Shown here one piece after another: positions 17,120-25,250 of a DNA stretch of 64,000 bases. Each line of letters opens with the position of its first letter. The first letter of the stretch is position 1. A program made the position numbers and the translations under genes. The notes below the pieces were generated by a model that had not been told where the DNA came from, did not search any database, and saw nothing but the letters and a program-made list of their open reading frames with translations. Source of the stretch: Collinsella sp. (GTDB lineage: Bacteria; Actinomycetota; Coriobacteriia; Coriobacteriales; Coriobacteriaceae); NCBI GenBank assembly GCA_031295385.1, contig JAUMOL010000017.1, positions 1-64,000 on the forward strand. Reading direction: 5' to 3'.

Positions 17120-18457
17120 TTAGGAGTTCGCCAGGTAGTGCTTGATCTCCCACTCGGTGATCGTAGACTCAAACTTATGCCACTCGTCGCGCTTCTTTTT
17201 AAGGAAGAAGCTGTGGATGTGCTCGCCGAGGGCATCCTTCATAAACTGCGAGTCCTCAAACACGTCGAGCGCCTCTTTGAGCGAGCGCGGCAGCGGCGTG
17301 TAGCCGGCCTCGACCATCTGGCGGCCGGTAAGCTTGAGCGTCTCGGCCGTGGCCTCGGGCGGGAGCTCCAGCTTGCGCTCAATGCCGTCCAGACCAGCCG
17401 CCAGCGTGACGGCGTTGACCAGATACGGGTTGGCCATGGGGTCGGGGCTACGAAGCTCGATGCGCGTGGACAGCTGCTTGCCGGGCTTGTAGACCGGGAT
17501 GCGGACCATACTCGCGCGGTTGCGCAGGCCCCACGTGGCGTACTGCGGCACGGAATCGCCGCCCGTGGTGATGCGCTTGTACGAGTTGACCGTGGGGTTG
17601 GTGATGGCGCTAATCTCGCGGGCATGCGCCAGAATGCCGGCCATGTAGTGTTTGGCGATGTCGGAAAGATGGTACTTCTCGTCGTCCTCGCCCCAAAAGA
17701 CGTTGTTGCCGTCGTGGTCGAACAGCGACTGATGCAAAAACATGGCGCTGCCGTCCTCGCCCGCCAACGGCTTGGGCATAAAAGAGGCGTGGCAACCGCT
17801 CTCGTAAGCCTGCTGCTTAATGATGAGTTTGGCCGTGGTGATGGCATCGGACATGCTTAGGGCCTCGGCATGGCGCAGGCTCATGCCGTGCTGCGAGCGG
17901 CCGGCGGCGTGGAAGGTGTACTCCACGGGCACGGACATCTTCTCGAGCGTGAGGACCGTGTTGCGGCGCAGGTCGCGGGCGGCGTCACTCACCGAAAGAT
18001 CGAAGTAGCCCACGTTGTCGAGCGGTTCGGGGGTGTGCTCGTCGGGGAAGTAGTAATACTCCAGCTCGGCGCCCACGTTGAGCAGATAGCCAGCCTTCTC
18101 GGCCTTGCGGAACATGCGGCGCAGGGCATCGCGCGGGTCGCCGGCAAACGGCTTGCAATCGGGAGTGCACACGTCGCAGAACACACGGGCGACGCCGTTG
18201 TGGCTCGGGCGCCACGGCAGGATCTGGAAGGTCGAAGCATCGGGAAACGCCAGCATGTCGGCTTCCTCGGGCGTGGCAAAGCCCTCGATGGCGGAGCCGT
18301 CAAAGCCAATACCCTCCTCAAAAGCGACCTCGAGGTCCTCGGGGCTAATGGCAAAGTTCTTGAGGCGGCCGAGAATGTCGACAAACCACAGACGCACAAA
18401 GCGGATGTCACGCTGCTCTACGGAGCGGAGTACGTAATCGATGTTCTGCTGGTTCAT
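17120..18457 (-). CDS. glnA: Type I glutamine synthetase
   Basis: A 445-residue enzyme condensing glutamate and ammonia to glutamine with ATP, normally a cytoplasmic dodecamer. Landmarks are FVRLWFVDILGRLKNF near the N-terminus, the GFDGSAIEGF loop, NVGAELEYYYFP metal ligands, HAAGRSQHGM, the FMPKPLAGEDGSAMF loop and the Arg-rich substrate site NRASMVRIP. Near the C-terminus no adenylylation motif (NLYDLPPE) is seen, pointing to the GSI-alpha type regulated by feedback or transcription. First gene of a likely two-gene unit with the GlnR-like regulator. Good ribosome binding site (AAAGGGGAGC). Confidence 0.97.
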   Translation of the reverse strand: MNQQNIDYVLRSVEQRDIRFVRLWFVDILGRLKNFAISPEDLEVAFEEGIGFDGSAIEGFATPEEADMLAFPDASTFQILPWRPSHNGVARVFCDVCTPDCKPFAGDPRDALRRMFRKAEKAGYLLNVGAELEYYYFPDEHTPEPLDNVGYFDLSVSDAARDLRRNTVLTLEKMSVPVEYTFHAAGRSQHGMSLRHAEALSMSDAITTAKLIIKQQAYESGCHASFMPKPLAGEDGSAMFLHQSLFDHDGNNVFWGEDDEKYHLSDIAKHYMAGILAHAREISAITNPTVNSYKRITTGGDSVPQYATWGLRNRASMVRIPVYKPGKQLSTRIELRSPDPMANPYLVNAVTLAAGLDGIERKLELPPEATAETLKLTGRQMVEAGYTPLPRSLKEALDVFEDSQFMKDALGEHIHSFFLKKKRDEWHKFESTITEWEIKHYLANS

Positions 18458-18496
18458 GTCGCTCCCCTTTCTTTCGGGCGGGTTTCGACTGGTCTA

Positions 18497-18517
18497 TATC
18501 GCAGATACTATCGCAGA
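18497..18517. promoter_or_regulatory. Direct repeat upstream of glnA
   Basis: TATCGCAGA occurs at 18497-18505 and 18509-18517, a 12-bp period, 40-60 bp upstream of the glnA start. OmpR-type regulators bind spaced direct repeats, so this could be a site for the orphan regulator encoded after glnA. Purely positional evidence. Confidence 0.35.
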
Positions 18518-18591
18518 AAAATGTTTCCGCAGGGTTAAAGCGTATCAAGCGCTCAAAAAACGTGCGCGAACAGGCCGTTGCGAACGAGTGG

Positions 18592-19614
18592 TTAGCGCGA
18601 GGTTGATGCGCGGTGTTCGATGTGACCGGGGATCTCGATGCGTTTGGGCGCCAGCTTTGCGGCCTCGCCCACCGTGGTGGTAACGACGTCGATGCGCTCG
18701 GACAGGCGCTCGACTACGCGCTCGGCAATGGTGATGGTGTCTTGCGCTGCCGTGGTCACACCGCCAAAGAGCACATGGTTCCAGGGGTAGTCGTCAAACG
18801 TCGCGATCCTGAGCCCCGCCGGCAGCGAGGGACCAAGCTGCGCCAGCACCTCGGTCAGACGCAGGAAGACCAGACCGTTGACGGCAATGAGGCCGAGCTT
18901 TTTGCCTGCATAGCCGCGGATGGTCTCGTCCAAGCGGCCGACGCCCGAGGCGCCACCGTCGGCCAGGGTGACGACCTCACCCGCAAGGCCGCGTCGCGAA
19001 AGTTCGTCGGCAAAGGCCTCGGCACGCTCGCGACGCACGGGGCTGTCGTCGCTTGCCTCGGTGAGCAGGCACAGGCGCTCGCTGCCTGCAGCGGCCAAGG
19101 CGTCTACCAGACCGGCGACCAGCTCACGGTTGTTAGATGTCACTAGATCGACACCGCCGTCGGCAACGTCGCGGTCGAGCAGCACAACAGGCAGACGTCC
19201 CGCTGCCGCGGCGATCGCCTCGTCATTGCCTCCGCAGGTGTTGACGACCAGGCCGTCCACGCCGGCATCGATAAGCCTGGTGAGCGACTCTGCCTCCTTG
19301 GCGGGGTCGCTGCCGCTAATGGCCGTCATGAGCGAGCAGCCGCGCGCAGCGGCGCTGGCGGAAAGTCCTTCGAGCATGGCGCTGGAGAACGGGTTGGCGA
19401 TGTCGGCCAGGATCACGCCGATGAGGTTGGTGCGCGAGCTCCGCAGATTGCGCGCGGCGGCACGTGGGCGATAGCCAGTGCGCTCGATAACCGCCGCGAT
19501 GCGGGCACGGGTCTCCTCGGTCATTTGCCCGGGACGGTTGTTGAGATAGCGCGAGACCGTGGCCGGGCTCACGCCCGCCTCGGCGGCAATGTCCTTGATT
19601 CTCATCTGCGCCAT
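18592..19614 (-). CDS. LacI-family transcriptional regulator (KdgR-like)
   Basis: A 340-residue repressor with an N-terminal helix-turn-helix and hinge (IKDIAAEAGVSPATVSRYLNNRPGQMT...AAARNLRSSRTNLIGVI) and a periplasmic-binding-protein-like sensor domain (DIANPFSSAMLEGL...GVDGLVVNTCGG...). The DIANPFSS segment recalls KdgR of Bacillus, but the effector sugar cannot be read from sequence. Start at 19614 is chosen for GGGG 6 nt upstream and because the 16 residues before it do not look like the family. No sugar operon is adjacent, so its targets lie elsewhere. Confidence 0.9.
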   Translation of the reverse strand: MAQMRIKDIAAEAGVSPATVSRYLNNRPGQMTEETRARIAAVIERTGYRPRAAARNLRSSRTNLIGVILADIANPFSSAMLEGLSASAAARGCSLMTAISGSDPAKEAESLTRLIDAGVDGLVVNTCGGNDEAIAAAAGRLPVVLLDRDVADGGVDLVTSNNRELVAGLVDALAAAGSERLCLLTEASDDSPVRRERAEAFADELSRRGLAGEVVTLADGGASGVGRLDETIRGYAGKKLGLIAVNGLVFLRLTEVLAQLGPSLPAGLRIATFDDYPWNHVLFGGVTTAAQDTITIAERVVERLSERIDVVTTTVGEAAKLAPKRIEIPGHIEHRASTSR

Positions 19615-19739
19615 AACGCACCCCGTTTCCCAATTGTCGGCGGTCTGAGCCATTTTAGGCATTTTTTTAAAAATCTCGGTTGCAAAACGCTGTAGGTGAG
19701 CAGCGTCGTTTTTGCGTCTCGAGCAGATGCGATGATGGG

Positions 19740-20432
19740 CTAGTTATTCGAGTCTTTAGGCAGCTCAAAATAGTCGGGATGTAAGGCGATAACCGGGCCC
19801 TGCTCCTCGGGCATCAGGTGCAAGTGCGTCTCTGCCAGATAACTCGCCGCATCGGTATCGCCCCTCTTAATGGCCTCGAGAATCCGGCGATGCTGCCGAC
19901 GAATCGGCTCCCAATCCAGATCCTGCGACACCATACGCAACCAGTTGTATCGCTCAAAATGCGTGTTGACGCTCTTCATCCAATCCCACAACATGTGACG
20001 ACCGGCAATCTCAAAACACGTCTCATGAAACAGGTTGTCCAGATCGAAAAAGCGACGCGTTTCGCCATGGTCGAGTGACTCAGACTCGGCAAGAATCTGC
20101 TCGAGCCGATGCTTTTGCTCAGGCGAGGCGGCCGAACAGCATTTAATAAGCACGCTTCTCTCGAGTTTCTCGCGCAAGAAACAGGCGTTCTCGGCGCGCT
20201 CCATGCTGATTTTTGAGACATAGGTGCCGCTTTTGGGACGCGTTTCCACCAGCTCCTGCTCACGCAGGCGCACAAAGGACTCGCGAATGGGCGTGCGCCC
20301 GATTCCCGTCTCCTTTTCCAGACCAATCGCCGAAAGGCGCGTGCCGGGCTTGAGCTCGGCATAGATGATCTTGGAGCGCAATGCGTTGTATGCCTGGTCT
20401 TGCAGGCTCTGATTATGCTGGTGTTGTTCCAT
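19740..20432 (-). CDS. GntR-family regulator with FCD domain
   Basis: A 230-residue regulator: winged helix (LQDQAYNALRSKIIYAELKPGTRLSAIGLEKETGIGRTPIRESFVRLREQELV) and an all-helical FCD ligand-binding domain with the metal-type histidines (DLDNLFHETCFEIAGR, HRRILEAIKRGD, ETHLHLM). FadR/VanR-type proteins usually sense carboxylic acids. Single gene; neighbours are other regulators, so no target can be assigned. Confidence 0.9.
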   Translation of the reverse strand: MEQHQHNQSLQDQAYNALRSKIIYAELKPGTRLSAIGLEKETGIGRTPIRESFVRLREQELVETRPKSGTYVSKISMERAENACFLREKLERSVLIKCCSAASPEQKHRLEQILAESESLDHGETRRFFDLDNLFHETCFEIAGRHMLWDWMKSVNTHFERYNWLRMVSQDLDWEPIRRQHRRILEAIKRGDTDAASYLAETHLHLMPEEQGPVIALHPDYFELPKDSNN

Positions 20433-20577
20433 AAAGCCCTCGGATGAAGCTCACGGTTTGTCGAATTTCACCACGTAATACTATCGCATCGACACGCCCC
20501 GGCTCCCAATCAGTCTTTTTGGGACGGGGCTCTTTTAGCTACCCTGGCCCGCAGATCGGCCCCCCTGTCACAAAAGT

Positions 20578-20714
20578 GGCCCATCTACTACGTTAACACG
20601 GATAGCCTCGGCCATACCGAAACCGTGAAAACAAAACCGCAGGTAGACAGCTTGTCGATTTTCGAAAAAGCCGACTATGGTTGATCCCTGCGGCTTAAAC
20701 GTAGTAGATAGGCC
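20578..20714. mobile_element. MITE-like inverted-repeat element
   Basis: Arms 20578-20594 and 20698-20714 are 17-bp complements with one G-T mismatch, and the flanks (AAAAG on the left, CTTTT on the right) continue the pairing. The interior has further complementary pieces, for example CCGCAGG at 20638 and CCTGCGG at 20687. The 525-bp gene-free stretch 20433-20957 otherwise holds short direct repeats (20849-20880) and the hairpin at 20902-20935. The frame at 20568-20801 is not a gene. Confidence 0.5.
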
Positions 20715-20901
20715 CTTTTCGTGGCGCAGCACTACTGCACCCCAAATTGGTACCTCGAGCCTGTTATAAGTTGCTGTGAAATACGGACGGTTGATAATCA
20801 AGGCGCGCTATACGGCTTGCTATATCTCACTATACTTTGCTGAACGTCGCTATACTTTGCTATAACTTGACAATAATCGGCCCGTTACCATCCGGGATAT
20901 A

Positions 20902-20935
20902 ACGGACCCCAAGCCAACGCTGGCTTGGGGTCCGT
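20902..20935. terminator. Terminator 3' of the AlbA/AAA-4 gene
   Basis: Fourteen-bp arms 20902-20915 and 20922-20935 with a 6-nt loop, 23 bp past the stop at 20958. On the minus strand it runs into TTATATC, on the plus strand into CTTG; a moderate terminator. Confidence 0.65.
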
Positions 20936-20957
20936 CTTGTACCATGGCTCTTTTTGA

Positions 20958-22211
20958 CTATGAGCGCTCGTATTTCGTGGCCCGCCCGGTTCCCTGCCTT
21001 ACGATTGCATTCCGTTCAAGCAGAGATTCGAGTGCCGCCAACGTCCGCATGCGGCTCAGCCCCGTCTGTTTTTCAATCTCGCTTCGCGACATAATTCGAC
21101 CGCCCGACAAGGCTTTGAGAACCTGGACCTCTTCCTCGGACCCTTCAAGGGCATCGGTAACGGGCAATGTGACGGCCACCATGCCGCCGCGAACATCAAA
21201 AATTGGTTGATTGATCGAATCGCGATAGGCACGTCTAATGCGCGCGATTCCCGTACCAAATTTCTCGATGTAATCCAGCTTTAAGAAGGCCTCTGCAACG
21301 ATGGGGTTTCTGAGCACGGATATCTGCCCATACAGGTATTGCTCCGTCGTCAAACCGGCGGGCAGCGATCCAGGAGAGGTCACAACGACGCGATCATCGT
21401 ACAGGGCAATTTGAACGTTCGCTCGAACGTCCCACGTCCGATGCACCAAAGCATTTGCGACAGCTTCGCGAAACGCCTCGAGAGGAATTCGATCGGTTTG
21501 GACGCGCTCCATCCCTTCGATACGCTCATAACGGTAGTAGCGTGCAAACATAGCTACCGCCCTGTCCACCTGCTCAATTGCGGATACATTTGTCGCCGCT
21601 TCGCGATCCAAGATCACATCCTCGGTATCACCAAAACGGACGCAATCGATGCTCGGAAAATCATTCTTATCCGCCAAAATCGCCGCAGCGTTGGTATAGC
21701 CGTCCTTGCCGAGCAAGCGAAGCGTGCGCATAATATCCGACGTTAGTTCAGAAATGCCGAGATGTTCAACACACTTATGCTCGAGCGTGTGAAAACTCAA
21801 GTCCTGGCGAGCCGACGTGAGCGCGTCGAACGTTACGTTGCTGCCTTCGAGCGTCAGCCTGCCATACTCAAACCGGTCGACCTCCACTGTTGCCGAATCG
21901 TTTCGCCTGTAGGCCTTTCCCTTGCTTCGATAGGGTTTGTCCTGGCCCTCATAAACCGTAAGGATTACGGTCCCGTGTTTCTCATCGGGCTCGAGCGTGT
22001 AACGGGGAGCGGGGTCCAAGCTGTCATTAATCATGTTCTCGATGCGGAGACACTCTGCGACCGGATCCGCAAGGCCGACAACCACGCCCTCGTCATCAAC
22101 GCCAAACTCAATCTTGCCCGTCCCGTAGTTTGCATAGGCGCTCACCGTTTTAAGAAACGTCGGCGTAACGCTTTCCTTGTATTCGACTGTAGGGCTCTCT
22201 CTAACAACCAT
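20958..22211 (-). CDS. AlbA_2 / divergent AAA-4 (HATPase_c_4) regulator
   Basis: A 417-residue protein of the COG2865 type. Residues 1-120 are an AlbA_2 (Schlafen-like) domain: EYKESVTPTFLKTVSAYAN, then GKIEFGVDDEGVVVGL. The middle to C-terminal part is an ATPase-like HATPase_c_4 domain (AFREAVANALVHRTWD, VVVTSPGSLPAGLT, EKFGTGIARIRRAY) followed by a winged-helix end (SGGRIMSRSEIEKQTGLSRMRTLAAL). Such proteins are usually annotated as transcriptional regulators or defence-related ATPases. ATG at 22211 fits AGAGG 8 nt upstream better than the GTG at 22217. A strong dyad lies upstream (22254-22308), suggesting autoregulation. Confidence 0.85.
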   Translation of the reverse strand: MVVRESPTVEYKESVTPTFLKTVSAYANYGTGKIEFGVDDEGVVVGLADPVAECLRIENMINDSLDPAPRYTLEPDEKHGTVILTVYEGQDKPYRSKGKAYRRNDSATVEVDRFEYGRLTLEGSNVTFDALTSARQDLSFHTLEHKCVEHLGISELTSDIMRTLRLLGKDGYTNAAAILADKNDFPSIDCVRFGDTEDVILDREAATNVSAIEQVDRAVAMFARYYRYERIEGMERVQTDRIPLEAFREAVANALVHRTWDVRANVQIALYDDRVVVTSPGSLPAGLTTEQYLYGQISVLRNPIVAEAFLKLDYIEKFGTGIARIRRAYRDSINQPIFDVRGGMVAVTLPVTDALEGSEEEVQVLKALSGGRIMSRSEIEKQTGLSRMRTLAALESLLERNAIVRQGTGRATKYERS

Positions 22212-22253
22212 ATGCACAACCTCTTCGTTTCGTACTATTCATGACCGTATTAT

Positions 22254-22308
22254 AAGACGAAAACCGTTTGCGTACTGATTTATCCAAGACGTAAACGGTT
22301 TTCGTCTT
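22254..22308. promoter_or_regulatory. Operator-like dyad upstream of the AlbA/AAA-4 gene
   Basis: Sixteen-bp perfect arms 22254-22269 and 22293-22308, each built on AAGACGAAAACCGTTT, separated by 23 bp. AAGACG also recurs at 22286 and 22325, and TTTGCGTAC occurs at 22267 and 22311. The cluster lies 43 bp upstream of the start and has no T-run, so it looks like a multi-site operator more than a terminator. Confidence 0.55.
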
Positions 22309-22410
22309 GATTTGCGTACGGAATTAAGACGCATAATTTCGCTTTCGTATGGCTCAATATCGGACGCAGACTGTTTTCGCCTGTCAATACATCTGCAATC
22401 CAAACGAAAC

Positions 22411-22443
22411 GAGCCCCGAGTTCGCATGAACTCGGGGCTCTTT
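22411..22443 (+). terminator. Orphan plus-strand terminator
   Basis: Perfect 13-bp arms 22411-22423 and 22428-22440 with a GCAT loop and TTTGTG after. No intact plus-strand gene precedes it; it may be left over from a deleted gene. Confidence 0.65.
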
Positions 22444-22460
22444 GTGCCGCACATCTATGA

Positions 22461-22667
22461 GAGGAGCAATTCGATGCGTACGGGCGCTACTCCATGAAGC
22501 CGCCCTGGGATGGCGGCAACCTCGTCGAGGAGACCATCCACACTCACCGTGGCGTGGCCGACGCCATCGCCGCGCGCAACCCCACTGCAGCGCACGACGC
22601 GATGTATTTGCATCTGGTGTACAACCGCAACATGATTGCGGAAGTCGCACAGACAAAAGGCATTTAA
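22461..22667 (+). pseudogene. C-terminal remnant of a GntR/FCD regulator
   Basis: An open stretch of 68 codons reads EEQFDAYGRYSMKPPWDGG, then ETIHTHRGVADAIAARNPTA and AAHDAMYLHLVYNRNM before a stop. The spaced His-x-His-R and the AIAARNPTAA-x5-M-x3-HL pattern match the last helices of FCD domains. A stop lies immediately upstream in frame and neither the helix-turn-helix nor the first FCD helices remain. It is probably the 3' scar of a deleted regulator gene; the plus-strand terminator 20 bp upstream sits oddly before it. Confidence 0.6.
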
Positions 22668-22702
22668 GGCTCGACAATGATCTTTCTTTGATAAAACGCA
22701 AG

Positions 22703-22733
22703 CGGCGGCCGTCCCAAAACGGGACGGCCGCCG
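22703..22733. terminator. Bidirectional terminator
   Basis: Thirteen-bp GC-only arms 22703-22715 and 22721-22733, with TGTTTT on the plus side and CTTGCGTTTTATC on the minus side. It serves the GntR remnant and the reductase gene ending at 22824. Confidence 0.8.
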
Positions 22734-22823
22734 TGTTTTGCTATCGACTGGCGCAATGGAATCAGGTTTACATGCATCAACTTGGTGCAAACCAACCTGT
22801 CCCCCCACGCACCAAGGGGTTGA

Positions 22824-24773
22824 CTAGAGCTCGCAGGCAATCTTGTAGCCGTCGCCGATGGCATCGCGGATGTTGCCGCACTTCTGGGCATCGCCCAGTA
22901 CGTGGGCAGCAACGCCAGCAGCGGCAAGGTCGTCGGCCAGCTTGGTATTGGGACGATAGCCCATGGCAAGCACCAGCGTATCGGCACCGGTGATGGTGCG
23001 GACCTCGCCGTCCTTCTCGTAACTGATGGTGTCCTCGGTGATCTCGGTCACCTTGGCCTCGGTCAGCACGTGAACGCCCTTGGAGAGCATGCGCGTGATG
23101 AGCACCGCGCGACCGGCGCCGCCCTCGTTGGCGGCGAGCGTCTTGGTCATCTCGATAACGGTGACATCGCGATTGGCCGGCGAGAGGTCATTGACCAACG
23201 GGGCCAAGTAATCGGCCGTCTCGCAGCCAACGGTGCCGCCGCCCACGATGACGATCTTCTTGCCCGGGAAAGCCTTGCCACCCAGCAGGTCGTCAGCCGT
23301 CATAACCTGCTTAAAGCCCTGCATGAAGGCCGGAGCGATGGGCTCGGCGCCATAAGCTAGGACGACCTCGTAGCCGGCGTAGTCACGCTGAATGTCCTCG
23401 GCAGTAAGCTCGGTGCCAAATACGCACTTCACGCCGGCCTCGGCCAGGCGACGATACTGATACTTGATCACGCGGGTGAGTTCCTGCTTTGCCGGCGGAA
23501 CGGCCGCGATGCGCATCTCGCCGCCCGGTTCGTCCTGCTTGTCCACGAGCACCACGTTGTGACCGCGCTTGGCGGCAATGAACGCCGCCTCCATGCCCGC
23601 GGGACCGGCACCCACAACCAGTACGTTCTTGGCCTCGGCGGCAGGCTCGTAGCCAGCCTCGTCGCGCTCCACGTCCGGGTTGACGGTGCAGGAGATGCGC
23701 TTGCCGAACATAATGCCGTTCAGGCAGCGCAGGCAGCCAATGCAGGGGCGGATGTCGTCGGCGTTGCCGGCAGCGGCCTTATTGCAGAACTCGGCATCGC
23801 ACAGATTGGCGCGGCCCATCATGCAGATGTCGGCAGCGCCGTCCTCGATCAGCTCCTCGGCGATCCAGGCCTCGTTGATGCGGCCGACCGTGGCAACGGG
23901 AATGTTCACGTGCTTCTTAATCTCACGCGAGCAAGCGGCGTGCGAGGCCTGCTGGGTACCAGCGGCGGGAATTGCGGAGCCGCGCTTGATGGTGGTACCG
24001 CCCGACACGTGAATCATGTCGACGCCGGCCTTCTCCAGACGACGCGAGACGTAGATCATGTCGTTGAGGGTCAGGCCGCCATCGGTGTACTCATCGCCCG
24101 AGATGCGGACGTCGATGATAAAGTCCTTGCCGCAGCGCTCGCGAATCTCGGCGATGACCTCGAGCAAGAAGCGCATGCGGGCGTCGAGCGAGCCGCCGTA
24201 CTCGTCGGTGCGCTTGTTGTAGAGCGGAGTCAAAAAGCCGCCGAGCATACCGTGGGCGTGCGCCGCATGGACCTCGACGCCATCGACGCCAGCCTTCTGC
24301 ATACGCACGGCAGCGTCGCCAAACTGGTGCGTGAGCTCGTGGATCTCATCGACCGTGATGGGGCGCGGTGCCTCGCGGGCGTAAGACGGGCCCACAAAGG
24401 ACGGAGCGATCAAGCGCGGCGTGCCCGGAACGTTAAAAGCCATGTAGGCAGGGTGGAAGAGCTGCGGCATAATCTTGCAGCCGTACTCATGCACGGCGGC
24501 GGCGAGCTTTTCCCAGCCGGGGATAAACGTGTCGTCGTAGCAGCACATGTCGCCCGGCAGATAGGTATAGGTGGGCTCGACCGTCACGACCTCGGTGATG
24601 ATGAGGCCCACGCCGCCCTTGGCACGGGCACGGTAATGATCGACCAAATCGTCGGTCACATAGCCATGATCGGCCAGGTTGGTGGACACCGGCGGCATAA
24701 AGACGCGGTTCTTGACCTCGGTCGTACCGACCTTGATCGGGCTAAAGAGCATCGGATAGGCGGAGGACTCCAT
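22824..24773 (-). CDS. Old Yellow Enzyme-type NADH:flavin oxidoreductase (FadH/BaiH group)
   Basis: A 649-residue two-part reductase. Residues 1-345 form the FMN-binding TIM barrel (FSPIKVGTTEVKNRVFMPPVS, GVDGVEVHAAHAHGMLGGFL). The cysteine cluster CIGCLRCLNG...ISCTVNP binds [4Fe-4S]. The C-terminal half has two dinucleotide folds, VLVVGAGPAGMEAA for FAD and IVIVGGGTVGCETADY for NAD(P)H. This architecture is shared by 2,4-dienoyl-CoA reductase FadH, bile-acid BaiCD/BaiH, enoate reductases and other gut ene-reductases. The substrate cannot be fixed, but reduction of a C=C bond in an unsaturated acid, steroid or plant compound is likely. Start at 24773 has AAGGA 8 nt upstream. Confidence 0.92.
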   Translation of the reverse strand: MESSAYPMLFSPIKVGTTEVKNRVFMPPVSTNLADHGYVTDDLVDHYRARAKGGVGLIITEVVTVEPTYTYLPGDMCCYDDTFIPGWEKLAAAVHEYGCKIMPQLFHPAYMAFNVPGTPRLIAPSFVGPSYAREAPRPITVDEIHELTHQFGDAAVRMQKAGVDGVEVHAAHAHGMLGGFLTPLYNKRTDEYGGSLDARMRFLLEVIAEIRERCGKDFIIDVRISGDEYTDGGLTLNDMIYVSRRLEKAGVDMIHVSGGTTIKRGSAIPAAGTQQASHAACSREIKKHVNIPVATVGRINEAWIAEELIEDGAADICMMGRANLCDAEFCNKAAAGNADDIRPCIGCLRCLNGIMFGKRISCTVNPDVERDEAGYEPAAEAKNVLVVGAGPAGMEAAFIAAKRGHNVVLVDKQDEPGGEMRIAAVPPAKQELTRVIKYQYRRLAEAGVKCVFGTELTAEDIQRDYAGYEVVLAYGAEPIAPAFMQGFKQVMTADDLLGGKAFPGKKIVIVGGGTVGCETADYLAPLVNDLSPANRDVTVIEMTKTLAANEGGAGRAVLITRMLSKGVHVLTEAKVTEITEDTISYEKDGEVRTITGADTLVLAMGYRPNTKLADDLAAAGVAAHVLGDAQKCGNIRDAIGDGYKIACEL

Positions 24774-24875
24774 ACAGGGTTCCTTTCGTTTAAGCCGCTC
24801 GGCGGCAGTTGCTAACGTACTTATCGTATCAGCAACCGCCGTATCCGCGGCCAAACATACCCAAACGCCGGTCGG

Positions 24876-25076
24876 CTAATGAATACCGCGGCCCAAGTCT
24901 TCGGCGATTTTGTCTACGCCCTTAAGTGCAGCGCACGTCTTTTTGTTGGAGCAATGCCCCGTACAAACGCCACCCTGAGCGCAGTCGGCGCAGGTGCCCT
25001 TGCGGTAGATGCGCACGCATACCGCGACAAACGCAACGCCGATAACAGCCAGTACAACAATATCGATAGGTGCCAT
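24876..25076 (-). CDS. FeoB-associated Cys-rich membrane protein
   Basis: Sixty-six residues: one N-terminal membrane span (IDIVVLAVIGVAFVAVCVRIY) followed by a Cys-rich tail (CADCAQGGVCTGHCSNKKTC). Such small proteins regularly accompany feoB in Clostridia and Coriobacteria and may take the place of FeoC in assisting ferrous iron transport. It lies downstream of feoB but behind the feoB terminator, so it may have reduced or separate expression. Confidence 0.85.
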   Translation of the reverse strand: MAPIDIVVLAVIGVAFVAVCVRIYRKGTCADCAQGGVCTGHCSNKKTCAALKGVDKIAEDLGRGIH

Positions 25077-25193
25077 AGCAAGCCTCCTCTAGTTAACCAT
25101 CACTTACTTTACCCCATTCTCCACCTACCAAATAGGGACGGTTTATTTTGGTCGGTTTTATCTGCGGAAACGCCATATCTCCCCCACCAAAAA

Positions 25194-25222
25194 GCCCGAG
25201 TGTCGCTGGGACACCCGGGCTC
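25194..25222 (-). terminator. Intrinsic terminator of feoB
   Basis: Twelve-bp arms 25194-25205 and 25211-25222 with one G-T pair, followed on the minus strand by TTTTTGG; 28 bp after the feoB stop. Confidence 0.88.
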
Positions 25223-25250
25223 GTGGAAAGGGGTTAATCCTTATTCGGAC

